Source: Lederbergia galactosidilytica (lineage in GTDB: Bacteria > Bacillota > Bacilli > Bacillales > Bacillaceae_C). From it: DNA of 64,000 nucleotides. The DNA lies in the NCBI RefSeq assembly GCF_017873565.1, contig NZ_JAGGKH010000013.1:88187-152186 (forward strand). Direction: 5' to 3'. The notes beneath the pieces are model-generated. The model was given only the letters and a program-made list of their open reading frames with translations. It searched no databases and was not told where the DNA came from. The position numbers were made by a program, and so were the translations under genes. Positions 1 to 9,266 of the stretch are shown in pieces; position 1 is the first letter of the stretch, and every line of letters starts with the position of its first letter.

Positions 1-1433
1 ATTGGCCGGACAGGCGTCCCTTCACTCATAATATAACTCATTCTTCTCGTATAATCTCCTAATTTCCGGTAATGTTGCCAGTACGGATTTTGCAAAAATT
101 GAGATGGTGGGGCATCATGCTTGACCATTGCGTCCAATGTATAAAAGAATGCATGAAAATTGAAGAAATTAACCCCAAATGCAGCTAAACGATCAATCAT
201 CCACTTTGCATCCTGTAAAGTCATTGACCAGCCGACACTATGGAAGCTTTCGATTAAAGCTCGCTCCCTTCCAAGCTGCTGGCTTAAAGAACTAATCATT
301 TTTGGATTTGCTCGTAAACTATAAAAATAGCGTTTTAAAATCCAGTCTAAAGAGCGACCTAGCTTTTCATGAGCACTATCTCCGCCAGGAATATGGCTAT
401 ATGTTTGCGCTGCCATTCTTACAGATGGAACCTCTGCAACATATTCTAAGCCATATTGTTCACACCAATCATGGACTTGCTTATGATACGCATCCCTAAA
501 TAGAAGATGATTTGCTTGGAAATAATGATAGCGGATTTTCGGAGCTAAATCCCCATCTTGGTAAAGAAGCAAATGTAAATAATCACGAATATCATAACCA
601 TATTTTTGTTTGATAAAGGGTACAAATCGTGGTGACCAAGGATATCTTCCTAGCAAATGAATCTCATCAGTGAACATTCCTTTAATTGTTTTCCCAAAAT
701 GCTTTTTAAGTTTTTGTGCGTAACGCTCGTGTGTCATTTTAATAAATGTTGCCATTGCCTCCGTATGGCAAGGATCCACAAATGTCCCATAATATTTAAA
801 ATCATTGATTTCTCCTTCAAGAAAACAATGGATTTCCCACTCCCCGGCAGGAGCGATCCAATTCACTATTTTCTTCGGGTTATAAGTGAAAAAACGCTTT
901 TGGTTATAAGTCGTAAGTCCAGTCTTTTGATAAACTGGTTCAACTTGGAGATTTCCAATCGATTGTTTCACATCTATCGCATGAGCCCATTTACGCTCCC
1001 CCGATTCTGCATCCAGGGGCACAGCCTTCGCAAATAGCACTTTCCCCCATGGCAGTTCTACCTCCGCCTTCTTGCTGCCATCAACCTTCTTAACCGTATG
1101 ATGGAGAATGGATTGTTTTGCATCTGGATGCTCTAATGTCACCTCTCCACCAGCCATCCCACTTGGATAGGGATATTCATCATACAACCAAACATCCATA
1201 TGATGCTTCGCTGCTATGTCAACCGCGTACTCTACTTTTTGAAACCATTGATCAGAGAGATAAGGAACACTCATCCCTTGTCTGGCACATAAGAAAAAGC
1301 CTGTTACTCTTTTGTCTGCCATCTCTTCAATTTGTCGCTCTATTTCCTTTTCTGCCATCTCCCCATTCCAGAACCAGAATGGGTGAATCCCATATTTCGC
1401 ATCTGGATTTTGAAAAGTATTCATATCTAACAT
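1..1433 (-). CDS. GH106-like glycoside hydrolase, partial (C-terminus beyond window)
   Basis: The open frame starts at an ATG at 1433, preceded by GAGGTGACAAA on the minus strand, and stays open to base 1, so 477 codons are visible and the C-terminus is missing. Near the N-terminus the protein shows HPFWFWNGEM (from about residue 17) followed by a helix rich in E and R, then GFFLCARQGM, WLYDEYPYPSGMAGG (about residue 90) and GMFTDEIH (about 255). This layout is that of the large GH106/alpha-L-rhamnosidase-like proteins, often annotated only as glycosyl hydrolase. There is no signal peptide, so it is probably cytoplasmic. It is the last visible gene after the regulator and esterase, 115 bases behind the esterase stop. 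The exact substrate (rhamnoside or another side-chain sugar) is inference. Confidence 0.75.
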   Translation of the reverse strand, partial: MLDMNTFQNPDAKYGIHPFWFWNGEMAEKEIERQIEEMADKRVTGFFLCARQGMSVPYLSDQWFQKVEYAVDIAAKHHMDVWLYDEYPYPSGMAGGEVTLEHPDAKQSILHHTVKKVDGSKKAEVELPWGKVLFAKAVPLDAESGERKWAHAIDVKQSIGNLQVEPVYQKTGLTTYNQKRFFTYNPKKIVNWIAPAGEWEIHCFLEGEINDFKYYGTFVDPCHTEAMATFIKMTHERYAQKLKKHFGKTIKGMFTDEIHLLGRYPWSPRFVPFIKQKYGYDIRDYLHLLLYQDGDLAPKIRYHYFQANHLLFRDAYHKQVHDWCEQYGLEYVAEVPSVRMAAQTYSHIPGGDSAHEKLGRSLDWILKRYFYSLRANPKMISSLSQQLGRERALIESFHSVGWSMTLQDAKWMIDRLAAFGVNFFNFHAFFYTLDAMVKHDAPPSQFLQNPYWQHYRKLGDYTRRMSYIMSEGTPVRP

Positions 1434-1548
1434 TTTGTCACCTCATAGATTAAGATTATATTTTCTAACATCTACACAAATACTGAAGGCGGGAAAATGT
1501 CCTCCTCCCATTATTCTTGATCTGTCATCATTTTTATTAAACCTTTAT

Positions 1549-2649
1549 CTAAGGCAAAGATGTTGCCATATCTTTAAGTATATGAGAGCATAACGGCTCA
1601 GCCCCCGCCTCCAGAATACCTTTTGCGACCAGCCTTGCAATTTCAATCGCACCTGATTCGGAAAAATGAGTATTATCTTCCGCACCTTCTGGAAGATTTT
1701 TATATTGTCCAGGTTCAGCCCACAAAAACACTTCCTTAGTACATTCAGTCCCTAGTTCCTCAAAATATACTTTGCTTAATGAAGCTAAGTCGATAAACGG
1801 TACCTTTTCTTGCTGAGCTAGTTGTCTCATGGCTTCGATGTAATCCCCATGGGTATTCTTGATACTTCCATCCTTTTCAAAGAAACGGCGATGCATAGGA
1901 GCAACAAGTATCGGATAGGCTTCGGCCTCTTGGGCAAGATCAATGTATTGCTTCAAATAATCCTGATACGTTGTAAAGGGTCTGGTGCCGCCTGCATTAT
2001 CTTTCTCATCATTATGGGCAAATTGAACAAGGAGATAGTCACCTTTACACAACTTTTTAGCAATCCGATTTAAACGACTTTCCGCAATAAAGCTTTTGCT
2101 ACTTCTACCAGAGCGTGCATGATTCGCAACAGCAATACTTTCATCCAGAAACAAGCCAATCATTTGCCCCCAACCAGAATAGGGAAATTGGCCCGATGGC
2201 TGATCTGTTACCGTAGAATCACTAGCGAGAAACATTGTGGGGATGCTTGTCATCCTTCTCACTTCCACATGCTGTACACCAGGGGCTTCCCCACCAAAGG
2301 CAAGCTTTAATTGCCCATCATCAATATGTACCGCAAAGGTTTTAGCTAAAGATTCCCCTATCTCTGTCCTTACCTCATGTAGCTTCAGATGCCCTAATCC
2401 CGCCTTCACCGTCGTGATCGCCGGTTGATCGGAAGAGCCCAAAGTAAGGGTAACCTTGTAGTTCCCATTCGGTACATCCATCAAAAGCGTTGGCACCGGT
2501 GTTAGGAAATAATCACCAGGCCATGAATCTTTCAAATCTTCATATCTTGATGAATTTGGCGGAACAGAAAAACCATATCCTTTCTCTTTGTCATATTTAT
2601 TTTCAACCCTCGGGATAAATGAATAACCAAACTCCATGTTTTCGCTCAT
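1549..2649 (-). CDS. SGNH/GDSL hydrolase, CE12-like (rhamnogalacturonan or xylan acetylesterase)
   Basis: 366 residues. An N-terminal beta-rich domain (about 1-130) precedes an SGNH hydrolase domain: FLASDSTVTDQ holds the nucleophile Ser (block I), GWGQMIG the Gly block, QFAHNDEKD the Asn block, and DNTHFSESGA the Asp/His pair. This order matches the RhgT/YesT group of carbohydrate esterase family 12, which removes acetyl groups from pectin or xylan fragments. No signal peptide is seen, so it should act on imported oligosaccharides. AAAGG directly abuts the first ATG; a second ATG four codons on (2637) is an alternative start. It lies 11 bases after the AraC-type regulator gene, so the two are probably cotranscribed. 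Given the xylan genes nearby, acetyl-xylo-oligosaccharides are a plausible substrate, but this is inference. Confidence 0.8.
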   Translation of the reverse strand: MSENMEFGYSFIPRVENKYDKEKGYGFSVPPNSSRYEDLKDSWPGDYFLTPVPTLLMDVPNGNYKVTLTLGSSDQPAITTVKAGLGHLKLHEVRTEIGESLAKTFAVHIDDGQLKLAFGGEAPGVQHVEVRRMTSIPTMFLASDSTVTDQPSGQFPYSGWGQMIGLFLDESIAVANHARSGRSSKSFIAESRLNRIAKKLCKGDYLLVQFAHNDEKDNAGGTRPFTTYQDYLKQYIDLAQEAEAYPILVAPMHRRFFEKDGSIKNTHGDYIEAMRQLAQQEKVPFIDLASLSKVYFEELGTECTKEVFLWAEPGQYKNLPEGAEDNTHFSESGAIEIARLVAKGILEAGAEPLCSHILKDMATSLP

Positions 2650-2660
2650 CCTTTCTACAA

Positions 2661-5012
2661 TTATGAAATAAAGCTTTTTTTCTTTTGATTTACTTTTCTG
2701 AATTCACTAGGTGTAATTCCTTCACTCTTTTTGAAAAGTCGATTAAAATAGCTTGGTTTATACCCAATATGTTCAGCAATTTGGTTGATTCTCGTATCTG
2801 TCTTAATAAGAAGTTCTCTTGCTTTCATAAGACGAATATTGGTGAGAAAGTCAATAAAGTTCCAACCAGATACTTCCTTAAACACACGACTCAAAATAGT
2901 TGGATGTAAGTTCACCTGATCCGCACAATAATCCAAAGAAATATCTTTCATATAATTCTCTTGTAGATAATGAACAACTTCTTCTACTACTATTCTCATC
3001 CTTTGATCTTGCTTTTGTGAAAGTTCCTGAATAATTGATCGAACAACCTTTGCTTCAAACCATTGACTCATCTCAAGAGGATCATTTAATTCCCAAAGCT
3101 TTTTATACAGCTGAACACCTTTATTCATAATGTTTTCATCCATCAATCCAGCCTGCAAGGCAATCTGATGAATATTTCCTAAAAGCTGAAGAGCACTTTG
3201 TTTAACCATAGCCGTACTAACGTTTTTTTCCGATAATGTTTGGAAAAATGCTCTTAATCGTTTAATTGCTTCATCTTCATTTCGCAATCGAATCGCTTGG
3301 ATCGTTTCTTTTTCTATAGCAAATGGAAATTCGACTGTATCTTCTTGCTGAAACAAGTGATCCATTTTCTCAATCACAATAATTTGATTATAATCTTTCC
3401 ATTTACGAAGACTTAGAGCATTTTTGGTTTCTTCGAAAATAGAATGAATTTCTTGGATCGTATTAGTTATTCTACTAATGCCGATCACTACATCCATATG
3501 GCAAATCCCATTTATCGATGTAATCATCGTTTCACTAAGCTGATGAGTTTTAGCTTCGATCTCCTCCTGTGTCTCCTCTTGTGGAATCGTTATAAATAAA
3601 CCAAGGGATAGATCATAAAAGTTTATAATTTGTCCAGTAATATTCATTTGGTGCATCAACTCTTTTGTTACATTTCCAGCTAAAAAAGTGACAAGGCCCT
3701 CATCGCCCGCTAAAAACTTCCCTTGTAACTTAGATAATCCAAACAATTGAATAAATAAAATTAAATACTTTTGCCCTTTTTTCAAACCAAAATGTTGCAT
3801 CCGCTCTAGTAATTCCTTTTCAGTAAAAGCATGTAGATAGCCTTGAAAAAGTTGGAGTAGGAAGCCTTCTCTTAAATCTGGCAGTTGTCTTTCCAAACGA
3901 CCTCGTAAATTTTCACTTTCACTTGAAAGATCATTCCACTGATTTTCAATAAAATCAAACTCATTTTTTGTTGTTTTTCCCTCGTTATTAATTTTTTTAA
4001 GCAAAGTCTCAACCGGATTGTATAATTTTTTAGAAGCAAAAAAGGAAAGGAAAATAGCTGCCAATAATAAGATTGAACAAAGAATAATGAATACTTTAGA
4101 AATAAATACAACTGGCGCTGTAATCGTTGTTAGCGGAGCAATCGAAACATAGTACCATTGCTCCCCAAGTCGGGAGAATGAATCATAGGTTACCGTATAT
4201 TCCATTTTGTCAAAATAAAATAAAAGTGGCTCTTTTTTTCCTGGCCTTCCTTCTATCTCATCATAAATCGCCTTTTCTAACTCGCTTGGCCTTACTTGTT
4301 CGGGATCTGCGAAAACCCAATGGTTTTGATTACTTATTAAAAAGACAGATCCAGCTTCATATGGAGATTTTAGTAATTCAGCAAGCTTATCCTTATCCAT
4401 ATAAACAAGAATTGATCCATAGGAAGTGAATCTTGTATTCGCTAAATTATGAACTAATCCAAGTGGTGCGTAGCGGTCTTTATATCCCTGCTCTACCTCT
4501 AACAGTGTTGGACTCCAAAATAAACTATTATCATTCGTTAAAAACTGCTGATAGGAATTTAAGGTTTTTGTATCGTTTATTAAACGATAGCCACTTTTTG
4601 AAAAAACAATTGGCTCTTCCTGATTAATAAATAGCTCAACATACCCGATAAATGGATTGGAGTTCTCAAGATAAAGTAATGTTTTGTATATTTGGCGTAC
4701 TCTCTTATAATCATTCTTCAAATCTATATTTTCATAGTCTTTGCTGAAATTAACATCTGTTGCCCAATTGGCTAGCAAGAATTCTATATAAGAAAACTGC
4801 TCCTGGATAGAATCCATTGTTTTATATAAATGATTTTGATGAACTGTGTGCAATTCCTTTTCCATCTGTGATTTACTAACGAAAAATAATATTACTCCGA
4901 TCAGTATGCCTGGAAGACTTGTTATCAAGAGAAATACAATTAAATTTCTTCGATAATGACCAGTAAATTGCAAGTTATGGCTAGCAAATCTTTTAGTGAA
5001 TAAATTTCCCAA
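2661..5012 (-). CDS. AraC-family transcriptional regulator with membrane-bound sensor domain (YesS-like)
   Basis: 783 residues with a TTG start after GGTGGAG. A membrane segment near residues 25-45 and a second near 300-325 bracket an extracellular domain of about 250 residues, followed by a short HAMP-like linker and a cytoplasmic region. The C-terminal 100 residues are an AraC double helix-turn-helix: ISLDYCADQVNLHPTILSRVFK and then INQIAEHIGYKPSYFNRLFK with the closing GITPSEFRK. Such one-component membrane regulators in Bacillus (YesS type) sense extracellular or binding-protein-delivered sugars and activate neighbouring glycosidase and transporter genes. It heads the run of minus-strand genes that includes the esterase and the GH106-like enzyme. 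A cre-like site lies 17 bases upstream of its start. Confidence 0.85.
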   Translation of the reverse strand: MGNLFTKRFASHNLQFTGHYRRNLIVFLLITSLPGILIGVILFFVSKSQMEKELHTVHQNHLYKTMDSIQEQFSYIEFLLANWATDVNFSKDYENIDLKNDYKRVRQIYKTLLYLENSNPFIGYVELFINQEEPIVFSKSGYRLINDTKTLNSYQQFLTNDNSLFWSPTLLEVEQGYKDRYAPLGLVHNLANTRFTSYGSILVYMDKDKLAELLKSPYEAGSVFLISNQNHWVFADPEQVRPSELEKAIYDEIEGRPGKKEPLLFYFDKMEYTVTYDSFSRLGEQWYYVSIAPLTTITAPVVFISKVFIILCSILLLAAIFLSFFASKKLYNPVETLLKKINNEGKTTKNEFDFIENQWNDLSSESENLRGRLERQLPDLREGFLLQLFQGYLHAFTEKELLERMQHFGLKKGQKYLILFIQLFGLSKLQGKFLAGDEGLVTFLAGNVTKELMHQMNITGQIINFYDLSLGLFITIPQEETQEEIEAKTHQLSETMITSINGICHMDVVIGISRITNTIQEIHSIFEETKNALSLRKWKDYNQIIVIEKMDHLFQQEDTVEFPFAIEKETIQAIRLRNEDEAIKRLRAFFQTLSEKNVSTAMVKQSALQLLGNIHQIALQAGLMDENIMNKGVQLYKKLWELNDPLEMSQWFEAKVVRSIIQELSQKQDQRMRIVVEEVVHYLQENYMKDISLDYCADQVNLHPTILSRVFKEVSGWNFIDFLTNIRLMKARELLIKTDTRINQIAEHIGYKPSYFNRLFKKSEGITPSEFRKVNQKKKSFIS

Positions 5013-5028
5013 TCACTCCACCCCTGTA

Positions 5029-5044
5029 TTGTAAGCACTTTCAA
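5029..5044 (-). promoter_or_regulatory. cre-like site (CcpA) upstream of AraC regulator
   Basis: TTGTAAGCACTTTCAA fits the cre consensus WTGNAANCGNWWNCA with a single departure (CA for CG at the centre). It lies just upstream of the regulator start, so binding would repress the regulator/esterase/GH106 genes when glucose is present. Confidence 0.5.
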
Positions 5045-5130
5045 TTAGCTTACCATAATTTCTAAATAATTTGAGAGGTGTTTTCCAACCATTCAAAAAT
5101 CTCTACTGAAAATATACTTTCAAAAAAATC

Positions 5131-5425
5131 GAGGCTGGGACATAACTAAAATGCTAAGCCTCAAAAGCGAATATTGCATTACCTTAGCGGAGGAAATATA
5201 CGTAGACTCCTATGGGAAGTAAGAGTTCGACAAGACCCGGAAGGCGAAGCCTGAGGAGGCTTGACACTAGGGAAAGCAGGCTAAGTTCGCGCCGTCCTGG
5301 CGCAACGCCTGCATGACCCACATCCTGTAGGCCTTCGGAAGCGAAGTATATTTCCGGAGTGGGTTATTATTTTCACGCTAATAGTTCGGACTTTACTTAA
5401 GCGAAAACACTTTTGTCCCAGCCTC
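5131..5425. repeat. GGGACA-type inverted-repeat intergenic element, long copy
   Basis: The element begins GAGGCTGGGACATAAC and ends TTTTGTCCCAGCCTC, so its ends form a perfect inverted repeat of about 12 bases. Shorter relatives with the same ends lie at 20430-20555 and 30757-30893. The middle contains a GC-richer segment (about 5205-5270, with GGAAGGCGAAGCCTGAGGAGG) that also occurs, reversed, at 18745-18810. It fills most of the gap between the AraC regulator and the next importer gene. No coding frame of note is inside. Similar elements are common between genes in Bacilli; a role as a transcription terminator is possible. Confidence 0.75.
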
Positions 5426-5445
5426 GTTCACGTCATAAATTCACT

Positions 5446-6972
5446 TCAACTTTCTCTAGTTTGATAAGACTCATTGATTTCTTCTGTTAACGTCTTCATG
5501 TCTCCATCATCTTTTAGCTTTTCTACCAAATCATCCCATGCAGTAATAGGTTCTTTGCCTAAAATTATTTTTGTTTTTAAATCCTGTACTTTTTTTCTAA
5601 ACTCAGGCAAGTAAGTATTACCTATCTCTGAATAAAGCCCTGTACCAATATTCGGTACACTTGTTTTCGCTCTTTCGTCTTGGATTTCCTCATATAATTT
5701 CTGGGCATCTTCCGGGAAAGTCGGTTTCGTTGAGCTAGCATATGGATCGGAAACATAAACAATTTGATTAAAGTCACCAACTGCATCCTTCTCCATTTTT
5801 TCTGTATCAATGACAACTTCGTCACCTTCAACCTTATGATGGACACCCTCAATACCTTGTTTGTGCAAGATAAAGACATCGTCTTCCATCCAACGATCTA
5901 TCATGGCTAATATCTCTTTCATTTTCTCTTCAGGTACAGATTTTGGAATAGCGTTACCACCAGCAAATCCCGGTCCTTGCGGATTAAAGCCATTTATATT
6001 TGTAATTGGCAAAAGATCTGTGAATTCTAACTCAGGTTCGATTTGGATAATTTGTTCATAATAATCTTGCAATGCTCCTGCCTTCTCATTAATAATTCCC
6101 GCATTACCGGCCTTGAACATATCTTTGGCTTGACTATTCTGTAAAGAGGCAAAGTCCTCTGCTAATAATCCATCCTTATAAGCGTTAGCTAAATATTCAA
6201 GAGCATCACGGGTTTCAGGGAGAAATACCGTGTGAGTTAATTCTCCATTTTCTTCTTTCCATTCACCATTCACGCCTGTAAAGATCCCTTCGAAATTTCC
6301 CATTGCTCCCATATTTTCATCACCGATCTCACCAATAAAACCAAAAGTGTCATCCTGACCATTTTTATCAGGATCTTTCTCTTTAAATGCTTTCATCACT
6401 TCATATAACTCATCTGTATTCGTTGGTACTTCCATTCCCACATTGTCTAACCAATCCTGTCGAATAATAAAGAATGTTTCACCCTCAGCAGGCCGCGGTC
6501 GTGGAATAACATAATTAGCTCCATTCATTTTGGTTAAGTCCCAGGCGATCTCTTCAATTCCATTTTTAATATTGGGATAGTCGTCAATATAAGGTGACAC
6601 ATCCCAAAAAGCACCTTGATCTACTGCTTGTCTGAAAACAGGACTAAACGGATCCGGGACTAACATTAAGTCTGGTAGTTCTCCTGATGCCAATGTAACA
6701 TTAAACCGATCTCCGTAATTATTAGCGGAAACCCAATCAATCTCTAATTTAGTATTCGTTGCCTTTTCGGTTTCTTCTTTAATTGGCGAATCTTTGCTTG
6801 GTGGAGTGGCACTAAAGAAATGACTCATAATATGAACTTTAGTCGGTCCACCTGCTCCAATATTTTTTCCCTCGTTTTCTTCTTTCTTAGTCGCTGTTTT
6901 TTCACCGCCCCCACTACAGGCTGCCAATAACATTATGAAAAGAACGCTTAATAGTATAAATCCCTTTTTCAT
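5446..6972 (-). CDS. Extracellular sugar-binding lipoprotein, LplA-like
   Basis: About 508 residues. A lipoprotein signal (LSVLFIMLLAAC-SGGG) places it on the outer face of the membrane. The ATG at 6972 is preferred over an upstream TTG at 6975 because GGGGGAG sits 7 bases ahead of the ATG. Length and motifs (DLMLVPDPF, FIIRQDWLDNVGMEVPTN, GGNAIPKS) are those of the large LplA/YtcQ-type solute-binding proteins of CUT1 importers. It is the last gene of a three-gene importer set and follows its two permeases, separated by 74 bases. The ligand cannot be read from sequence; an oligosaccharide from xylan or a decorated hemicellulose is likely from context. Confidence 0.88.
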   Translation of the reverse strand: MKKGFILLSVLFIMLLAACSGGGEKTATKKEENEGKNIGAGGPTKVHIMSHFFSATPPSKDSPIKEETEKATNTKLEIDWVSANNYGDRFNVTLASGELPDLMLVPDPFSPVFRQAVDQGAFWDVSPYIDDYPNIKNGIEEIAWDLTKMNGANYVIPRPRPAEGETFFIIRQDWLDNVGMEVPTNTDELYEVMKAFKEKDPDKNGQDDTFGFIGEIGDENMGAMGNFEGIFTGVNGEWKEENGELTHTVFLPETRDALEYLANAYKDGLLAEDFASLQNSQAKDMFKAGNAGIINEKAGALQDYYEQIIQIEPELEFTDLLPITNINGFNPQGPGFAGGNAIPKSVPEEKMKEILAMIDRWMEDDVFILHKQGIEGVHHKVEGDEVVIDTEKMEKDAVGDFNQIVYVSDPYASSTKPTFPEDAQKLYEEIQDERAKTSVPNIGTGLYSEIGNTYLPEFRKKVQDLKTKIILGKEPITAWDDLVEKLKDDGDMKTLTEEINESYQTRES

Positions 6973-7046
6973 CAAACCTCTCCCCCATTTACATTAAGTT
7001 TAATTTTTTGCCTATTATTATAGAAACAATCAAATAAGTAACTTAC

Positions 7047-7916
7047 TTATTCTTTGATCGATCCGATCATCACCCCCTTAGCAAAATGCTTTTGCAAGAA
7101 TGGATAGACAAGTAAAATTGGCACAATCGCAATCACGACGGCAGCCATTTTCAAAGTCTCAGAGGGAGGTGGTTTTATGAGCGGATCCACATCCCCTAAA
7201 CTACTACCAGAGGCATCAATTAACATATTCTGCAATAAAACCTGAATAGGCCATTTACTCGCATCATTCAAATACAATAGAGCATTAAAGTATTGATTCC
7301 AATAAGCTACAGCGAAAAACAAACCAAAGGCAGCGATTGATGGCAATGATAAAGGAAGAATAATCTTCACCCATGCCGTAATATCATTACACCCATCAAT
7401 GGTTGCTGCTTCAACTAAAGAATTAGGAATACTATCATAAAATCCTTTCATTAATATTACGAACCAGCCATTGGAAAGAGAAACAAGAATGACGGACCAA
7501 AGGCTATTTAACAAGCCAAGCTCTTTAACAAGTAAGTAATTGGGAATAATTCCTGGACTAAATAAAATCGTAAATAAGATTAATAATAAGAGAGCTTTTC
7601 GACCTTTAAATTTCTTCCTCGATAAGGCATAAGCAAGGGAAGAAGTGATTAATAGACTACAAAAAGTACCAACGATCGTTAAAAATGTACTTACACCTAA
7701 CGAGCGGATAAAAGCATCCGCTGATAATAGATATTTATAGGAAGCCAATGACCATTTCTCTGGAAATAACACTAGACTTTTTTGCAGATATTCGGTTGGT
7801 TCTGTAAAAGAAACAACAAATACATAATAGATTGGAAAGAGCGTAACCGCCGCTATAATTCCCAATATAAAAATATTAAAGATATTAAACACTCGATCTC
7901 CAAAACTTATTTTCAT
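7047..7916 (-). CDS. Carbohydrate ABC transporter permease, LplC-like
   Basis: 289 residues with six predicted membrane segments. The EAA loop, which docks to the ATPase, reads EAATIDGCNDITAWVKIILPLSLP. The ending KHFAKGVMIGSIKE is typical of LplC/YtcP-type subunits. The RBS is AGGGGTG ahead of the ATG. It is 16 bases downstream of the partner permease and 74 bases upstream of the binding protein, so the three form one transcription unit. No ATPase gene accompanies them. Confidence 0.9.
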   Translation of the reverse strand: MKISFGDRVFNIFNIFILGIIAAVTLFPIYYVFVVSFTEPTEYLQKSLVLFPEKWSLASYKYLLSADAFIRSLGVSTFLTIVGTFCSLLITSSLAYALSRKKFKGRKALLLLILFTILFSPGIIPNYLLVKELGLLNSLWSVILVSLSNGWFVILMKGFYDSIPNSLVEAATIDGCNDITAWVKIILPLSLPSIAAFGLFFAVAYWNQYFNALLYLNDASKWPIQVLLQNMLIDASGSSLGDVDPLIKPPPSETLKMAAVVIAIVPILLVYPFLQKHFAKGVMIGSIKE

Positions 7917-7932
7917 CTTTAATCACCCCTAG

Positions 7933-8913
7933 CTAATAAATTCCTTCTTCACCAAATTTTTTCGACATTCGATTAGCCACTACCACTAAGATAAGGCCAA
8001 CAAATGATTTAAATAGACCTACTGCCGTACTATAGCTAAATTGTCCTTGTTGAATACCGACACGATACACATATGTATCAAACACTTCAGCTACTTCGGA
8101 AACAGCTCCATTGTACATAAGAAAGACTTGTTCAAAGCCAACTTCCATAATATCTCCAAGACGTAAAATCAATAAAATTACGATGACATTTCGAATAGCC
8201 GGTAATGTCACATGCCAAATTTGGCGAAAACGATTGGCTCCATCGATTCCTGCTGCTTCATATAGATCTGTATTTACACCAGCGATAGCCGCTAAGAAGA
8301 TTATTGTTCCCCAACCACATTCCTTCCAAATCGATTGTCCCGTTAATAAAAACCAAAATGTATTAGGATTCGTTAAAAAATCAAACTTTGCCAATCCAAA
8401 ATTGTCAATTAAAAGATTAATCACCCCTTCCGATTTGGACAAAAGCATAAACGAAAGACTTGCAATGATAACCCATGATAGAAAATGCGGTAAGTAAATG
8501 ATCGATTGGACAATCCGTTTATAGCTTTGACTTCTTAGCTCGTTCAACAACAGCGATAGAATAATAGGAAGTGGAAAGAAAAAAATTAAATTTAAAAAGC
8601 TAATCGCTAATGTATTCCGTAAAATCATTAAAAAGTCAGCATGGGAAAACAGTCGTGCAAAGTGTTGCCAACCGACCCATGGACTATCGGCATACCCTAA
8701 AAAAGGAGAGAAATCTTTAAAAGCAATAGTTATCCCCCACATTGGCAAATACTTAAATATTAAAAAATAGATCAACCCTGGTAGTGCTAACAAATATAGG
8801 TAGCGATCCCTAACCATTTGTCTTCCAAACTTTTTTAGCTTCAATGGAAGATTTTCTTCTTTTTTGTATACGTTTTCATTTATTGTTTTTTGAACAGGTA
8901 GCTTACTATCCAT
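7933..8913 (-). CDS. Carbohydrate ABC transporter permease, LplB-like
   Basis: 326 residues. After a charged N-terminus of about 40 residues come six membrane segments. The EAA loop is YEAAGIDGANRFRQIWHVTLPAIR, and the C-terminus KKFGEEGIY is the usual end of LplB/YteP-type permeases. A clear AAAGGAG lies before the ATG. It is the first gene of the importer operon (permease, permease, binding protein). About 350 noncoding bases separate it from the kdgK stop. Confidence 0.9.
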   Translation of the reverse strand: MDSKLPVQKTINENVYKKEENLPLKLKKFGRQMVRDRYLYLLALPGLIYFLIFKYLPMWGITIAFKDFSPFLGYADSPWVGWQHFARLFSHADFLMILRNTLAISFLNLIFFFPLPIILSLLLNELRSQSYKRIVQSIIYLPHFLSWVIIASLSFMLLSKSEGVINLLIDNFGLAKFDFLTNPNTFWFLLTGQSIWKECGWGTIIFLAAIAGVNTDLYEAAGIDGANRFRQIWHVTLPAIRNVIVILLILRLGDIMEVGFEQVFLMYNGAVSEVAEVFDTYVYRVGIQQGQFSYSTAVGLFKSFVGLILVVVANRMSKKFGEEGIY

Positions 8914-9266
8914 TCTTGCTTCACTCCTTTCAATTCCATAAAATGAATAGGGAAAATCCCTGTACCATTTGGTTATTTATAAAGTACTGAATAAGTAGAT
9001 TTCCTGCAATAAGACTCTTTTTACTTAGAAAAATAAAGGTATTGCACTTTTTTTATTTAATTGATTTATTTTTACACAATGCTCATCTTCGCTATTTTCA
9101 TAGGCTATTATCTTTAAGTAATTAAACAGAAAAAGATTTCCTTAAGAATAGTTCTTAAAGAAATCTTTTATAAAAATCAGCTCAATTTTTATCTTTGCTC
9201 ATATTTAATTAGATAAGCAGATAAGTAGAAAAATTATACAGGTCTGTTATGCAAGGGTTCACTCCT
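8914..9266. other. Intergenic region with kdgK-kdgA terminator
   Basis: AT-rich gap between the importer operon and kdgK. It holds the hairpin listed at 9130-9171 and presumably the importer promoter. I see no convincing small gene here. Confidence 0.6.
9130..9171 (-). terminator. Rho-independent terminator of the kdgA-kdgK unit
   Basis: Inverted repeat AAAGATTTCCTTAAGAA / TTCTTAAAGAAATCTTT with a three-base loop. On the minus strand it is followed by a T-run, about 95 bases after the kdgK stop. Confidence 0.7.

Noticed and set aside
302..1453. Several open frames on the plus strand (about 65-126 codons)
   Set aside because: They are opposite the GH106-like gene, which has a good RBS, family motifs and one continuous frame from 1433 to the window edge.
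8111..8497. 128-codon frame opposite the LplB-like permease
   Set aside because: It has no RBS and no recognisable protein; the minus-strand permease is certain.
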